A stretch of DNA of 64,000 nt from Metellina segmentata (GCA_947359465.1 OX375882.1:52946509-53010508); one strand, 5' to 3'; positions 21,866 through 34,579 are shown, counted from the stretch's first letter. Numbers and translations: made by a program. The notes: a model not told the origin generated them from the letters alone.

Positions 21866-22573
21866 TATCGTGATAAACTGAAAACTAACTTATATCATAC
21901 AGTAGTAACACTTAGAAGAGTGACTATACGTTTAGTATCAGTCGTAATATGAAGGGACGAAGGTTTTATGCACCTCTTTAACCTGTGGTTAATTACAATA
22001 ATTAGCAAACTAATCGTTAAATCAAATGAAATACAATGCATTTTTATATGAACATAATCCAAAATATCAAAATTTATGATAAAATACACTCTATCTTAAA
22101 AATATTTGAGTAGGCAATTATTGCTTGGGTGCAATCAAAAAAATGTTCTAAACAGCGCACTTTTCAAAACAATTTTTTAGACTTGATCTTTAGCCACACT
22201 GTGTCATACATGAATGTTTGTCCGTCTAAAATAAATGCGTGTTTTTCCTATAAAAGGGTTGTGCTTTGAATATATGGTATATATGTGATGTGCAACATGA
22301 ACTCTCAACCCCTGTGTTCAACAGGGTGTCAGGTGGTTCACTATTCCACTCTTGAAGTGTCATTAACGTTCAATTGGGTGTACATTGACAAAAACAAAGT
22401 TCTTCAGATCAAATTTCAAAATTGATAATGAATGAGAAGGGAAGTTAGAATTCCTGGTATATTAAAGCAAATGTTAATACTCAATTACTGTGATATATAT
22501 TATCCCCGGATGCAAACACTCAACGGAGTGGTGGTTGAAAATATGTATTATTTGTTTGTTACTTACAACTTAC

Positions 22574-23388
22574 CGGCTTAGAGACAGAAAGGCTATTTCC
22601 GTTAGCATACGCTACCAAAGCAGTCAGATCGGGTTCCGAATTAGCCCTTGATGTATGGTTCTGTCTCTCTGCCTCGGAAGATTCCGGCAACTTAACCGAC
22701 GGCAAAGAGTTCGACGAGTTATGCGACGGCTGTCCAATATCAGCAATACTAGACTCCGACCTGGACAACACCCTCTGCATGAGGCCAACTTTTGACCCTG
22801 GTCCAGATTGCGACAACAAACGACTCGAATCCAGCAGGGCTATGGTGGAGAGTTCTGGACCCACACCTCGTTTAGTCTCCCACTCGTACAATTTCTTCGT
22901 GAAGGCATCCGAAATACCTTCAAACCTGAACTCTCCAGCCGAAGTCCGGACCAACACTTCTCTCTTGTTGGAGTTATTGGCACTCAGAACGGTTTCTTTC
23001 AATTTTTCCAGCCTGAGGGCCCTTTCTTCGTATTTCTGTCTCTCTTTGGACAGCCTCAGTTTTTCTTTTTCGATCTTTTGTAGCTCTTTCTCCAGCCAGG
23101 TGAGGTCTTTGATCTTGGGCTTGATGCCCTTGTCGTCTCGTTCGGACTTCTTCCTACTCCGGGGGACATCGGATGGCTTGTGGTCCCAGTTCGGGGATTG
23201 AGAAGTGATACCTGTTGATCGTATTCGTTCCCATTCCTGTATTTTCCGATGGAAATCTTCGCTGAGGTTGCGCTGGAGCTGAAGCATGAGGTCTGAAGAA
23301 GACACAGCTAGAGCGAGTTGGTGGACGTGACTATCGCTGCCCACTCTGGATAGTCCTCTTCCTTCTCCATAGGAATCTGGTGAGATCT
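22574..23388 (-). CDS. Large gene exon 8
   Basis: Acceptor TTTACTTGTTGCAG and donor CCG|GTAAGT, 271 codons. An N-terminal stretch (LQRNLSEDFHRKIQEWERIR) is echoed later by EFRFEGISDAFTKKLYEWET, two helices with the same KxxEWE signature. Between them lies a charged coiled coil (LTWLEKELQKIEKEKLRLSK, about residues 630-675 of the partial protein). The rest is Ser-rich (SRSESSIADIG, SRANSEPDLTALV) and looks like phosphorylation or 14-3-3-type sites. Confidence 0.95.
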
Positions 23389-24036
23389 CTGCAACAAGTA
23401 AAGATGGGCATCAATTGATGCTCTTATGAAACAGTTGGATAAGATTAAAGAAGTGCTTAAATTTTTATGTTCATGCTAATTTTAAAAATAAACAAAATTT
23501 TTACGCTGCCTTAACTTTAATGCAAAGATAAATTCTGGAAAGAAATACTCCATTTATGTTTATCAGTATCTATGAATATACAGTAAATTGCATACCATTC
23601 CAGTACTAACAAATCGTCTCTTCAAGCTAAACGCGTTATTAGACAAAATAAAAAATTGATGTATACTAATTATATTATGAAATACCAATCAAACATCTCA
23701 ACGTGTTTGAAATTTAAATTCCATACGCCATTATTTCTTGTATTAAAAGCGTTTGAAATGTTAAATTGGCATCTCTCAAATCTAGAGACTGTTTCATGTC
23801 TCGCATCATAAATCATGATACATAAGTTACTGCATGAACTGTTTAAATAGTAACATTCAGGCTGCAATAAATTTTCCAATCAAATTTTAAGAAAACTTCC
23901 ACAAAATCTATTCTGAGGACCACGTTAAATTAAGTTTACATAACGTCTAAAATTGATTTAACGTGCATGATTTACCTTAATATTAAACATGAAGCATGCG
24001 TTGAGAAATTCTATAAAATACTTGTCCCTGACTTGC

Positions 24037-24546
24037 CTTCAATGACATCAAACGTGAAGTTTCCGTCCTGATTGTTATTTGGACTAGTCGGTGTAGACAA
24101 CGATTGGTGGTCTCTTTCGCCATCTTTCTTTCCCTTCCATACCTTTGTCATTCGATTCCATCGCGACTTTCTCTGGAAATTTGGCGACGAACAAGGTGTT
24201 CGTAAGCCACTGCAGTCATCCGGCTCTAACACTATAGGAGCGGGTTTGCAGCCCTTCATATTCGACGATCCGGCAGACATCGGTTGCTTTGACTCCGATT
24301 CGAGGTAGTCGTATATTTTGAAATCCAATGAATCCGCTCGGTTCTTACCCGCAGAAGACTCACAGTCCATGGCAGGTTGATCGCGACGCAGGGATCTTCT
24401 TTTCAGGCTGTCCCTGTGTCGCTCGATGATTGTTTTGACTCTTCCCCACGGACTTTTCCCTCGTTTGCACTCCTCTTTGTCGAATTTACTGAAGTCCTGA
24501 TTCCTGTACGTGTCACGCTCGATGGTTGAGGATTTAGCTTTCAGTT
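24037..24546 (-). CDS. Large gene exon 7, probable GC donor
   Basis: Acceptor TTATTTTCAG. Reads LKAKSSTIERDTYRNQDFSK, then SPWGRVKTIIERHRDSLKRR, a basic amphipathic block, then an acidic/Ser region ending NFTFDVIE. The best 3' boundary is GAAG|GCAAGT at 24037/24036, a classical GC-AG donor. The only GT alternative in the same phase is ACAA|GTATTT at 24022, a weaker site. Both join to exon 8 in frame. Confidence 0.88.
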
Positions 24547-25091
24547 CTGAAAATAAAATTGGTGAGATTTTATATTTCTTAAAAGATTAGAAAGTACTGA
24601 AATTAAAAGAGAGTCCATACTCAGGATAACATCACTTTAATTCTTTAATAGCTGTATAATTCATTACGTTTGTATTTAATGAAATTCCAGATATAATTCA
24701 GGAGGACGGTGTTTTTCACATACCTTGCCCACTAAACTTATCAAGAGTTATTTGCCATGAAGAATTGAGCAAATAATAAAATTTGGAGAGTCCTAACAAC
24801 CTATATCTGGTACCATGAAGACCACCCTGGAGCCACGTTCAAATATAGGGTTGATAGAAGACATTAGATTGCCCTCTCTAGACTTTTGAGTGAACTTATC
24901 TGATCACAATCCTTCGTGAAGAAACACAAGACTTTCCAACTTGTCTAAAATGTAACACTGACAAGCTTCCTCGAGTCATCTACGGGCCGTAGCTGGTTTA
25001 GCAAGAGAGGATCCCTATGGGAGTCCTGATCTACTATTGGGCTTTTTTAATGGGTTCATACTAATATACGGGGTCTAGATGTTTAAATAGG

Positions 25092-25955
25092 TCTTATTAT
25101 ACACAGGGTGTTTCGAAACTCATGGGCAAATATGTAAGGGGGGATTTAAAACATCTAAACAAGCAATTTTTCACCATACAATGTATGGGCGGAGAGCAAG
25201 CGGTGAACCGCTAGTAGGTATCTGCCGTTACTGTCACTTGAAAGAACGAAAAACCAAACGGATTGAGGAGGTAATAAATAATTGTATTGACAGCATGTGT
25301 GGCAAAATTACAGAAACTACTCAAAAGAGCAACCACCTGCGGTAATGCAGACGTTACACCTGCGACGTAGAGAGCGGCGCACTTTTTCAAACACACCCGA
25401 CATGTCTCGGACGGCACAGGCAGCAACAGAAATCCTGGCAACTAGGTCCTCGTCGGAGTCGATGGGCCTTTCGTAGACGAGACTTTTCAAATGGTCTCAC
25501 AGGAAAAAGTCCAGACAGGAGAGATCGGGTGAACGTGCCGGCCAAGGTGTGGGCCCATCCCGACCAATCCATCGCACTGGGAATTTAGCGTCTAAAGCGC
25601 TACACACATCCAAGATGAAATGGGATGGTTCTCTGTCATGCTGGAACCACATACGTGTTTGTATGTTGGCTGCAACAGGTTGAAGTAAGCCTGGCTATAC
25701 CTGTTGTAAAAATATGAGATATGTTCTGCCGTCCAGTCAGAATGGCAGAAGGTATGGGCCGATTAAATGGTCACCCACAATACCAGCCCAAACACTTACA
25801 CTGAAACGCTTTTGATACGCATGAGGTATGGATTGTTAGATCCTCACGCATGATGCTTGTGCGTATTAGAAACGCCTTCCCAAGTAAAGGTACATTTATC
25901 CGTGAATAAGACAAATGCACTAGTAGTAGTTAAAAAATTAGTCTCAAGTGGTTTC
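25092..25955 (-). pseudogene. Mariner/IS630-type transposase pseudogene
   Basis: Minus-strand translation from 25955 gives, with frameshifts, FTDKCTFTWEGVSN, SVSVWVFGLVLWVTI, then GWAHTLAGTF..LSGLF in one frame and the C-terminus (CRVCLKKCAALYVAGVTSAL) in another. These match the order of a DDE transposase family with the signature WPARSPDL...FFLWG. A terminal-repeat-like CACAGGGTGTTTCGAAACTC starts at 25103. The other end is not found, so the copy is 5'-truncated as well as frameshifted. Confidence 0.7.
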
Positions 25956-26376
25956 AAAGTGTGATGCTAAAGTTTTTAGAACTGTATCAGAAGCATGATT
26001 GTCTTTGGAACCACCGACTGGATATATATAAAAATAAATATGCAATAGAAAATGCTGTGGGATCTGTTGTCAAAGAAATGGAAATTGCTTGTCTTACTAT
26101 TGCTGATCTGAAGAACAAAATTAAATTTTGCTCATGTTAAATACAAAAAAAATTTCGTTCTTTTAATGAAACTGTTACTATCTATACAACTTCACGCACT
26201 GCTGCGTTCGACTTTCGACGCAATTTTAAAACTGAAACTGTTGATCAGTTTCTATAGAAATGTGTGAACAAAAACCGATTCGAGTCATATTCAACTTCTG
26301 TTGATCAAGTACTATCGGTGAATTGAACTTGATTCGTGAGAACGTGCCTTAAAGAACGGTCGTGCAATGCCGAAAT

Positions 26377-26377
<1 letters not shown>

Positions 26378-26415
<38 letters not shown>
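26378..26415. repeat. (CT)n microsatellite
   Basis: About 18 uninterrupted CT dinucleotides. Confidence 0.95.
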
Positions 26416-26416
<1 letters not shown>

Positions 26417-26609
26417 AATATTCTCGATCAATTAACGTTTTTTGTTTTCCATAAACGTCCTGTTAAGTGTTCCTGTTATCTTGTATTTGTTAATAAAAAC
26501 ACAGAGTGAATGTATTAATACATAAGTATTGTGTTTCGTACAGTTAAAATGTGTCCATGAAAATGTTTATTAAATGTATCGATTTCAACAAATAGCTTAA
26601 CCTACCAGG

Positions 26610-27170
26610 GGGTTGTATCGACGAGGTATCTCGTTATTAGTAGAGCTTAGATTTCTTTTGATCTCGTCATCATCAAAGAATCGGCGATATCTGGATAACG
26701 AGATACCTCGTCGCTATTTAAATTGAACAGATCATGATATCTCGTAGATACCACGTGGAGAGTTATAGGGGAAATGAATGATTTAAATTAAATCTCGTTA
26801 CACAAATTCATTCCACACTTATGTATAATAAGAATAGATTCAAGCACTCTGAGCTGATTATGTCTGTGGGAAATTTGAACTCGAATGAATAACAACTGAA
26901 AGGAAAGCGAGAGAACTCAATAAAACAATTTTCTCTTTGAATAAGAAATAAAGTTAGTTTTAATGTGATTAAGACAGTAATTTATTTGTAAATTTTTTGC
27001 ATTGTCTTTTATATGTGGAGCATTAATCCGCCTGGTCATATGTGGTGCATTAATTCGACGCTGTGTCTCGTTATTAGTAAAACTGACTAGATTTTTTATC
27101 TCGTCATCATCAAAAATTCGGCTAGATCTTGTTGAAAAGATATCTCATCATTAACTACATTGGTCTTTTC
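26610..27170 (-). repeat. Two R1 repeat pieces
   Basis: 26610-26765 (ccagggggttg, acgaggtatctcgttattag, gagatacctcgtcg) and 27040-27170 (tctcgttattagtaaaactg, ttgaaaagatatctc) are in the opposite orientation to the 2375 copy. They are separated by about 280 bp of other sequence. Confidence 0.7.
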
Positions 27171-28337
27171 TTAGTGTATGTCCCATAAGCATAAAGTGCT
27201 TAAAAGTGCGACGTACGTCGCAGAACAAAATCTCTGCAGAACAATTTTTACTTAATTTATCAACATTTTGACCGATTTTTCTTCTATCATAAGTTACGGA
27301 TTTTCTGCAGTGCAAAGCGCGCTCCATGCCACACATTTTTTTTATTTTCTAAATACGGAATAACCTCTCTACACCGCCCCAAATTACCACACACTGTATA
27401 AATAACACATATTCTATGTCAATGACAAAATACTTAACTTCAAAAGTTATCGACGGAATTGCAAATTCTGAAAGTATGCCTTTGTTTTAAATAAAGTACG
27501 TTAATTAATTTTGATATTTTATTATAAATCTGTAATAAATATTTAGGCGATAATTCTTTCTTATGTCTGTTTTTTATTTTACTGCAGTTTTCAAAATTCG
27601 GACAAAATGACTGCAAAACAATTGCAATTGCTTGGAGTTGTATTGCAGAACACTGTATATAATTCTGCACCAGAGGTGTATAAGATATATTATCGAAATC
27701 AATAGGAGAGATAAGTATCAAATTATTGCGCTTTCATTTCCTACTAGTGCTTGGGAGCGTGAATGTTTTGCCCATTGAAGAATCGGAACAGAATATTACT
27801 TACTGTTACATACAACGGCATGCATTGCTGAACAAGAAAGTTTGCGATTACACTATTGCATGCACAATTTTTGGTATATGTCGTCATGCAAATTAATTTA
27901 AATACATTTTCATTTTGTATACATAAAACAATGCATAGAAGTTATCAAAGAGTAAGCAATTTAGCTATCCAATTCGAATTGTTATGTATTCACTTTATGT
28001 TTAAAAGGTAAAACAAAATTGTTATAAGCAGCACATTTTTGAGTTTAATGCTCGTGTATTTTCTTGGTGCCCTTTTTGTCTCATTTAGGGTAAAAATTAT
28101 ATACTTAAGAATAATTCAACACACATTTTATTTGTTTCTCTGAGTGTCATGCATGGATATATTTGTTCTGCAACCTGAAGTTGTCCCTGAATAGTTTTTA
28201 TTAACCAGTTTTTACCAATAGAATCTTTTTTAAGATTCTTTTAACCAATAGATATGGCTATTTAGTCGAATATTATAATACTCGGAGATCTCGTGTCACT
28301 CAGAGTGTTAATAATCAGCTTTCATAAAAACAAATAC
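27171..28337. other. Intron, unannotated
   Basis: AT-rich intronic DNA with only short, unconvincing ORFs. Nothing else seen. Confidence 0.55.
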
Positions 28338-28472
28338 CTGTCGATTCCCTATACGATGCAACTTTATCACTTCCTGGACTTGGAGTAGATTTCTGTCTGC
28401 GCAGACCCTCATGGGGTGTATCCAGGTGACTTATGTATTTCTCAGACACGACTGACATCTTTTTCCACCTAT
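28338..28472 (-). CDS. Large gene exon 6
   Basis: Acceptor TGTACTCTTAG and donor CAG|GTATTT. Encodes (D)RWKKMSVVSEKYISHLDTPH, then a basic/Ser segment RRQKSTPSPGSDKVASYRES. Phase 1 in, 1 out. Confidence 0.92.
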
Positions 28473-28596
28473 CTAAGAGTACAGAAGTGTAAGTACTGAT
28501 ATAGTAGAAAGTATGCGTAAAAAATGCGATTCCTATCCATTTATAGATGTGAAGTTTGTTAATGCGTTCCATGTCCTAAATAAAACAAGGGTATAC

Positions 28597-28769
28597 CTTC
28601 TTCAAAATCCACATCGATTTCTCCTATAGATGAGTGAATGGACGGACATTGCTGATACCATGTGGGACTTCCTGGATGTCTGTACATCTGTCTTGATTCG
28701 TCTGAGCGTCTTCTTGGTGTCAGGATCGATTCACATTCATCTTTTATTTTAATGGATCCTTTGCGCTCA
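28597..28769 (-). CDS. Large gene exon 5
   Basis: Acceptor TTTTTTGTCCCGCAG and donor GAAG|GTATAC. Encodes ERKGSIKIKDECESILTPRR, SDESRQMYRHPG.. and ends SIGEIDVDFEE. Phase 2 in, 1 out. Confidence 0.93.
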
Positions 28770-29167
28770 CTGCGGGACAAAAAATATTGACTATAAAAGT
28801 GCCAATGGAGCTGTTGCAGCCCATATTTATGTAAGATGTATTAAAAAATATTTTAGCACATTTTAAGTTATTTTTTGTTGAATACAAGTTGGCATCTTCT
28901 AGATAACTCGTGGTTTGAACTTTGGTTAGAATGGAATTTAAATTGTAATATTCTTTTATGCATCCCTTAAATTCACTAGTGAAATATTTTGACGATAATA
29001 ATGCTAGAGGAACTGTTGAAGTCCATATTTATGTAAGATACCCATTGAAAATATTCTATCACATTTTCGTAGTCAGTATCATCCACATTTTATTTTCAAA
29101 AGAATGTGGGATTGCCCAATTAATTGGATGTCTAATACAATTTAATATTTTTGTTCTTAATAAATAG

Positions 29168-29350
29168 TAGGTTTAGGTAGGTATGTAATTAACGTCGCAC
29201 TGTAGTAACTACATAGAGCTATTGGCGACTGCCTGGGATTAAACCCGATGGGAAAGGTCTGAGGACAACACCACGTAATTTTGAACTACGGTCAGATGAT
29301 AAGGTCATGCCTGAACTGTCACCCCACCTTTCCAAACTTCCACACACCTC
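29168..29350 (-). mobile_element. SINE family 1 copy
   Basis: In plus orientation it shows the reverse family body: ctattggcgactg, acaacaccacgtaattttga, ctacggtcagatgataaggt, caccccacctttccaaactt. The tRNA-like head is missing. Confidence 0.75.
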
Positions 29351-29807
29351 ACCAAATTGTAATTTTAACTTTGGTTAGCATGGAATTGAAATTGTACTAT
29401 TCTTATGGATATTCCATCGATAGCACATAGCAATACTTTTCTTTTTATCTATGCATTCGGTAAGCAGAAAAAATTCTGTATAAACTTGTATGTCTTTATC
29501 ATTTGTGACGATATAGTTTGTTCATAAAAAAATAACAGTAAATGAGAGAACATTTATTATGAATGAAGCAATAACTAAAATTTTGAGAAATAGAATTTTT
29601 CTTTATCACACACTCAAGAAATTTCAGAGACAGGTTTCGAAGAGTTTTCTTATTTCACATGTGAAAATGTCAAACCCATAGAAATTGGCTAATACGCGAA
29701 TATATGAGGAAAATTGGCTTTAGCTGTTTTAGTGGTCTGAAAAATTGAGTACCATAGTCTCAAAAAATAGCTCCATTGAAAATAAATGGTATAGTTTCCA
29801 TACAAAC

Positions 29808-30103
29808 CTTTCCCACCCAAAAGCTTCCTTTACTTTGGACCACTTGGGGAACAACCTCCTGGACTTAGGGTCTTCACTTATATCTTCATGTCCTACAGAC
29901 TTGCTCCTTCCTCTCCTTTGGGTCCCAGTCTGTTGGCTACGACTTCTTCGACTAAGGTACCTGGATGGACTTCTGGAAGAACCCATTGCTGAAGACATTT
30001 CCTCTTTGACGCAATGTGATTCTGTGGCACTCTTTTTCAGCTTGTAAGGTTCTGGTTTCTGTTCTAGAGCGTCTTCTGAACTGTATTCCCCTCCTTCACA
30101 AAT
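29808..30103 (-). CDS. Large gene exon 4
   Basis: A perfect branch-point-like TACTAAC precedes the acceptor AAATTCAG; the donor is AAAG|GTTTGT. Acidic start (ICEGGEYSSEDALEQKPEP), then an Arg/Ser-rich block (SRSPSRYLSRRSRSQQTG, RRGRSKSVG), then RRLFPKWSKVKEAFGWE, which looks like a conserved short motif. Phase 0 in, 2 out. Confidence 0.93.
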
Positions 30104-30199
30104 CTGAATTTTAACATTATAGGCAGTGTTAGTAATACTGGAAGTACATTTCAATCAGTTAGATAAAAATATAATACGAGGTAAGCCACGAAGTATTAC

Positions 30200-31997
30200 A
30201 GAAAGGGCGTGACAGATATATTACTGTCTTGGTTAATTTTTACGGTTAATCCCCTGGTGATTTATTTTCGCTTTTCAAAAAAACATGAACACAGTTTTGT
30301 TCCTTTTACTAATAACAAATGAATAATTTTCGAATGAAACGGTGCAGTTGTTCGGTAACCTCTATTAACCGTAAAACATGGTCTAATTTACTGTCGACAA
30401 AAGATTATAGAAGAGCAACTAACCTATAAAGTTAGGAACTACTGTTCTATACATTTTTGCAATTAAATTCCGCCGTTTTATGCTTTTTTGCATTAAAAAA
30501 ATTATAATAAGACAAACACTTTAAATGCATTTGGTTTCAACAACGTCATCAATATGTGTTCCGTAGGTTCTTACACATTTAGAAAGCTAACAAATACCTT
30601 GCCAATTATAAAGCTAGAAATATATTTTATATGGACTAATCCTGAGCGTGGTAAAGGTCATTCAATAGTTTTCAACACTGTGGGACTGAAATCTTTTTCA
30701 TTCCTTAAATTTGATACACATATATATATATATATTTATATCCCTTATATTTTTTTATACATGCTACGATTCGTATGATTAATCGGTTATTACTAATATT
30801 ACCAATTAATCGCATGAAAATCATATTTATAATAACCTGTTATCATTTATATAACAGATGCGGTTATTAATATATTCCGGTTCATGTTAATAAAATTAGT
30901 TAGTATTAATAATTTCCGGTTATTATTAACACTAACCAAAATTATTACATGCACCGAAACATACATATATCTACATAAATACTTTATAAATAGTGTTTGT
31001 TTCGAATTTTTGTTTTTGTAGGTTTTGAAATGACCGTCAGCTTCATTGTAATGTAGAAATTCATCTTGTTACTCGAACGTATGCCCATTCCTATTCTAAT
31101 GTAACAATTGACACATTGTTTGACAGTCACTCAGAAATTTTATATTTGGGAAGGAGTATTAACCTTAAATCAGAGTTCGTTCAGATAATAGCAAATATGA
31201 GTCAATGGGTAGCGCCAAATTCTTCATTGTTATATTCATAGTAATTTTATATTCGTTAAAATAAATACGAACCGATGGAAACTTCGTTCCTTTTTCAAGA
31301 TAATGATTGAACATAACACAGCTGTCTATTGACAGAGCATTTGCATCAACTCTCACAAATTTGCACTAATTTTATTAGATTGTGTGTGAAACGGATGGAC
31401 TTTTCAGAGTGGACAAAGTGTATTTTGCCGAATCTTTTACTTGCAATACCTTTTTAAGGAAGACCATGAACTCTAATCTTTTGTATGGCGGCGAGCCATC
31501 TTTCTAGAAAACAATGTTTGGTTGTAAATCTTACACTTCAGGGACTAAATATAACTCCAAGGTAACAATCCCAGTTATTTCTTCTGCGACAAAAAGAAAT
31601 TGACGAGAAACAGCTCGAGGAAAATGACAAGAGGCATTACTTCATTGTACAGTAACATTACAAAATAGAAAACGTTGGTTTCCAAACTGTTTAATGTAAA
31701 ATGCTACGTTAACATTGTTCGATAATTACGTTGACAACACTTAGTTTCACATTGAAATACCTATTGTGTCAGTATTAATAACAAAACATAAAAGAACGTA
31801 GTCAATATCCACATTGATTTCAGCATTTTTTATGTATTCATACAGCATTGTCAAAAGCTTCATGATATCGAATTCAGACAGATCAAATAAACATGACTGT
31901 TAATTCTTAAATAGTTCTTAAAATTGATGTGAGTGAAAACATTTTATAAATGCCTACCAATATTTGATTCTTTGATAAACAAATTCTTCCGTTTGGT
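30200..31997. other. Intron, unannotated
   Basis: AT-rich intronic DNA with short TA runs and TTAATAACC-like clusters near 30780-30950. No supported gene or element. Confidence 0.55.
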
Positions 31998-32059
31998 TTG
32001 CTTTTACATTGACATAAATAAAAGTAAGAATTCTTTTATTTATGTCAATGTAAAAGCAA
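31998..32059. repeat. Perfect 27-bp inverted repeat with 8-nt spacer
   Basis: Arms at 31998-32024 and 32033-32059 are exact reverse complements (ttgcttttacattgacataa / its complement) around taagaatt. It lies immediately 5' of a truncated LINE insertion. Confidence 0.95.
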
Positions 32060-32335
32060 TATGCTGTGGCCCTCGGCCTTTTCAATCGGCCATGGCCAGA
32101 TTTCGAAGTGGCCATCTTAAAAGTATCAAATTTCAGAACGGGGAGAGAATTTTCCCTCCTTGTTCCTGTTCCCTACCTGCCAGTCCTGATCACCTTCTTC
32201 TCTGTCTTGGCGCTTCGTATAAGCAGCTGTTGGTTGATCAGGACTTTTTGCAGGTATATGGGGATCTGGCACGACGGGGCCTTCTGGACCTGGTGTAGGC
32301 TTTCCTACACCAGGGGGATGTGCAACAACAAAGTA
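32060..32335 (+). pseudogene. LINE ORF2 C-terminus (second copy)
   Basis: The frame ending at 32298 encodes ARFRSGHLKSIKFQNGERIF, CSCSLPASPDHLLLCLGASY and LARRGLLDLV-stop, homologous in layout to the 19640-20030 LINE end. After the stop comes a short 3' UTR and a caacaacaa tail, then agtaagaattc, which also occurs at 32024-32034 and may be part of the target duplication. 5'-truncated. Confidence 0.75.
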
Positions 32336-32534
32336 AGAATTCGTAAATGTGTTTGACTATACAAATAATTATGAAATCATGTAAATCTTTCCAGGATCGA
32401 TACTTTTTGATTTATCCCTAAGGAGGAAATTATGTTGCTTAAGGAATTTTAAAAAACGCCACCTTAGCTGTACCCCCTTCGATATTAATTATTGAAAAAT
32501 TTCCCACATGCCCAAAAATTAAGGAATATACGGA

Positions 32535-32720
32535 ATTCATATGAAATAAGATCACTTGATCTTAATACAATAAAGCATGTTTGGGATATTCTAGGAAGTG
32601 GTCCTCGTTTGAACAACACCACCTAGGACCTCACAAGAGAAAAGACATGATCTAGTGTACAAATGAGACTCGTAGACTCACTGTGAAAGTATTGCTACCC
32701 ATTTAGAGGTATGCATTAGG
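32535..32720 (+). pseudogene. Tc1 transposase fragment
   Basis: The plus-strand frame reads RSLDLNTIKHVWDILGSGPR, a clear degenerate copy of the Tc1 RSPDLNPIEHVWDILG catalytic motif, then a stop and DLTRE. No ends visible. Confidence 0.7.
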
Positions 32721-33102
32721 GTCAAAGGCCAGCTAATTCTCTGAGCTTACTTTTAACACACAAAATTGATTTGATTTCGCAATAACAAAAACCTACAATA
32801 ATGTACATATTGTTCACTTCTTGTATACTTGTTCACTTCTTAAGTTCCACGAGATATGTGAGCATTCTTATTTTATTATACATAGCTTGTGGAATATTTA
32901 TTTGTCCTTTGAGGTAATTTGGTACAGGTACTTCTTACAGAATTCATCTCGGATTGTATTTTCCACGATTTTTGATAGCACGATTTTGATATGCGCTATA
33001 AAAACTATTACAGTTATAATTGGGACAAATAAACTTTGAAAACTACGGAACATTTCAAATAAACTGTATATGTAGAAGAAAGTTTCAATTTTTTTGCACA
33101 TA

Positions 33103-34579
33103 CTAGGGGGTTTCGTCCCCTGCTCGCTATCGCTCGTGAACCCCCGATGATTGCTACGCAATCTTATTTAGTTCGCTTTACGAACTATACTTTTCAGCAA
33201 TGAGGGGTAGGGAATTGCTTCACAATCCATCCCCATATGGATCGCTGCTGGATTGATCCCGGACCTCTAGAACGACATTAATTGAAGGTTCCCTTCCATT
33301 ACGATATTTATCACATGCGCCCGAATAACCGAAAATTGCCTACTTTTTATGCGAGATAAGCTGATCCGTATATAAGCCGACCCCAGAACTTTAGCTTTAG
33401 AAAACGTTCCAAAATTTCTCGGCTCATACACGGAAATATAGTGTAAATAAAAACAAAATGTTTTTAAAAAATGTCAAGAACAAAACATCTCATTTCCACA
33501 TAAAATAGGAAAATTTTAGCACAACATATTGTTAAAATTCAGAGGAAATCTCATCATAATTTTAGATGTTTTAGCTTCTCCGTGCTGTTTGTTGTAATAG
33601 TACTTCTTACATTTCGATTCGTCAGTACATATTCGACTGTTGCTATGGAAACGGCAACGGTTTTCAGAAGAACCTTCCGGTTCTTCTGAAAACATTTCAA
33701 ACTCTGTAGCGCATGCTCTCAAATTTTATGGATGAACTAATAAAAAATATATAACTGTTTTTATCGTCTGCGAGTGCTCTAAATTCATTAGCACATTGAA
33801 CCACAAGACTCGCTATTACCAATCACAAAGCAAATAAACCTGAAAAAGATTGCAAAATTTTTTTGGTAATAGCGAGTCGAGTGATAGCGAGTCTTGCGGT
33901 TCAACTGGCTAATGAATTTGGAGCACTCGCACACGATAAAAACAGTTATATATATATTTTTTATTAGTTCATCCATAAAATTTGAGAGCATGCGCTACAG
34001 AGTTTGAAATGTTTTCAGAAGAACCGGCATATTCGGGCGCCGTTTCCATAGCAACAGTCGAATATGAACTGTCGAATCGAAATGTAAGAAGTACTATTAC
34101 AACAAACAACACGGAGAAGCTAAAACATTTGAAATTATGATGAGATTTCCTCTGAATTTTAACAATATGTTGTGTTAAATTTTTCCTATTTTATGTGGAA
34201 ATTAGATGTGTTGTTCTTGACATTTTTTTAAAAACATTTTGTTTTTATTTACACTATATTTCCGTGTATGAGCCGAGAATTTTTGGAACGCTTTTTAAAG
34301 CTAAGTTACTGGGATCGGCTTACATACGGATCCGCTTATCTCGCAAAAACAGTAGGCAATTTTCCGTTACTCGGGCGCATGCGATAAATATCGCAATGGG
34401 AAGGGAACCTTCAATTAAGGTCGTATTAGAGGTAAGGGATCAATCCAGCAGCGATCCATACGGGGATGGATTGTGAAGCAATCCCCTACCCCTCATTGCT
34501 GAAGAGTATAGTTCGCAAAGCGAACTAAATATGATTGCGTAGCAATCATCTGTAGCGAGCAGGGGGCGGAGCCCCATAG
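33103..34579. mobile_element. 1.48-kb palindromic element with Helitron-like ends
   Basis: Left arm 33103 to about 33820 and right arm about 33864-34579 are near-perfect reverse complements around a roughly 42-bp spacer (caaagcaaataaacctgaaa...). The right end reads GGGGGCGGAGCCCC-ATAG and the left end, reversed, GGGGACGAAACCCC-CTAG. Both resemble a Helitron 3' terminus (hairpin then CTAG). Arm sequence includes small palindromes (ttcgcaaagcgaa, gattgcgtagcaatc) and tggattgtgaagcaat. A monomer of the same arm is at 45284-45957. No ORF over 100 codons. Confidence 0.85.

Noticed and set aside
22779..23201. 140-codon plus-strand ORF over exon 8
   Set aside because: Antisense shadow of a well-supported exon.
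33103..34579. Assembly fold-back artefact
   Set aside because: The arms differ at many positions and a separate diverged monomer exists at 45284-45957, so the palindrome is biological unless long reads show otherwise.
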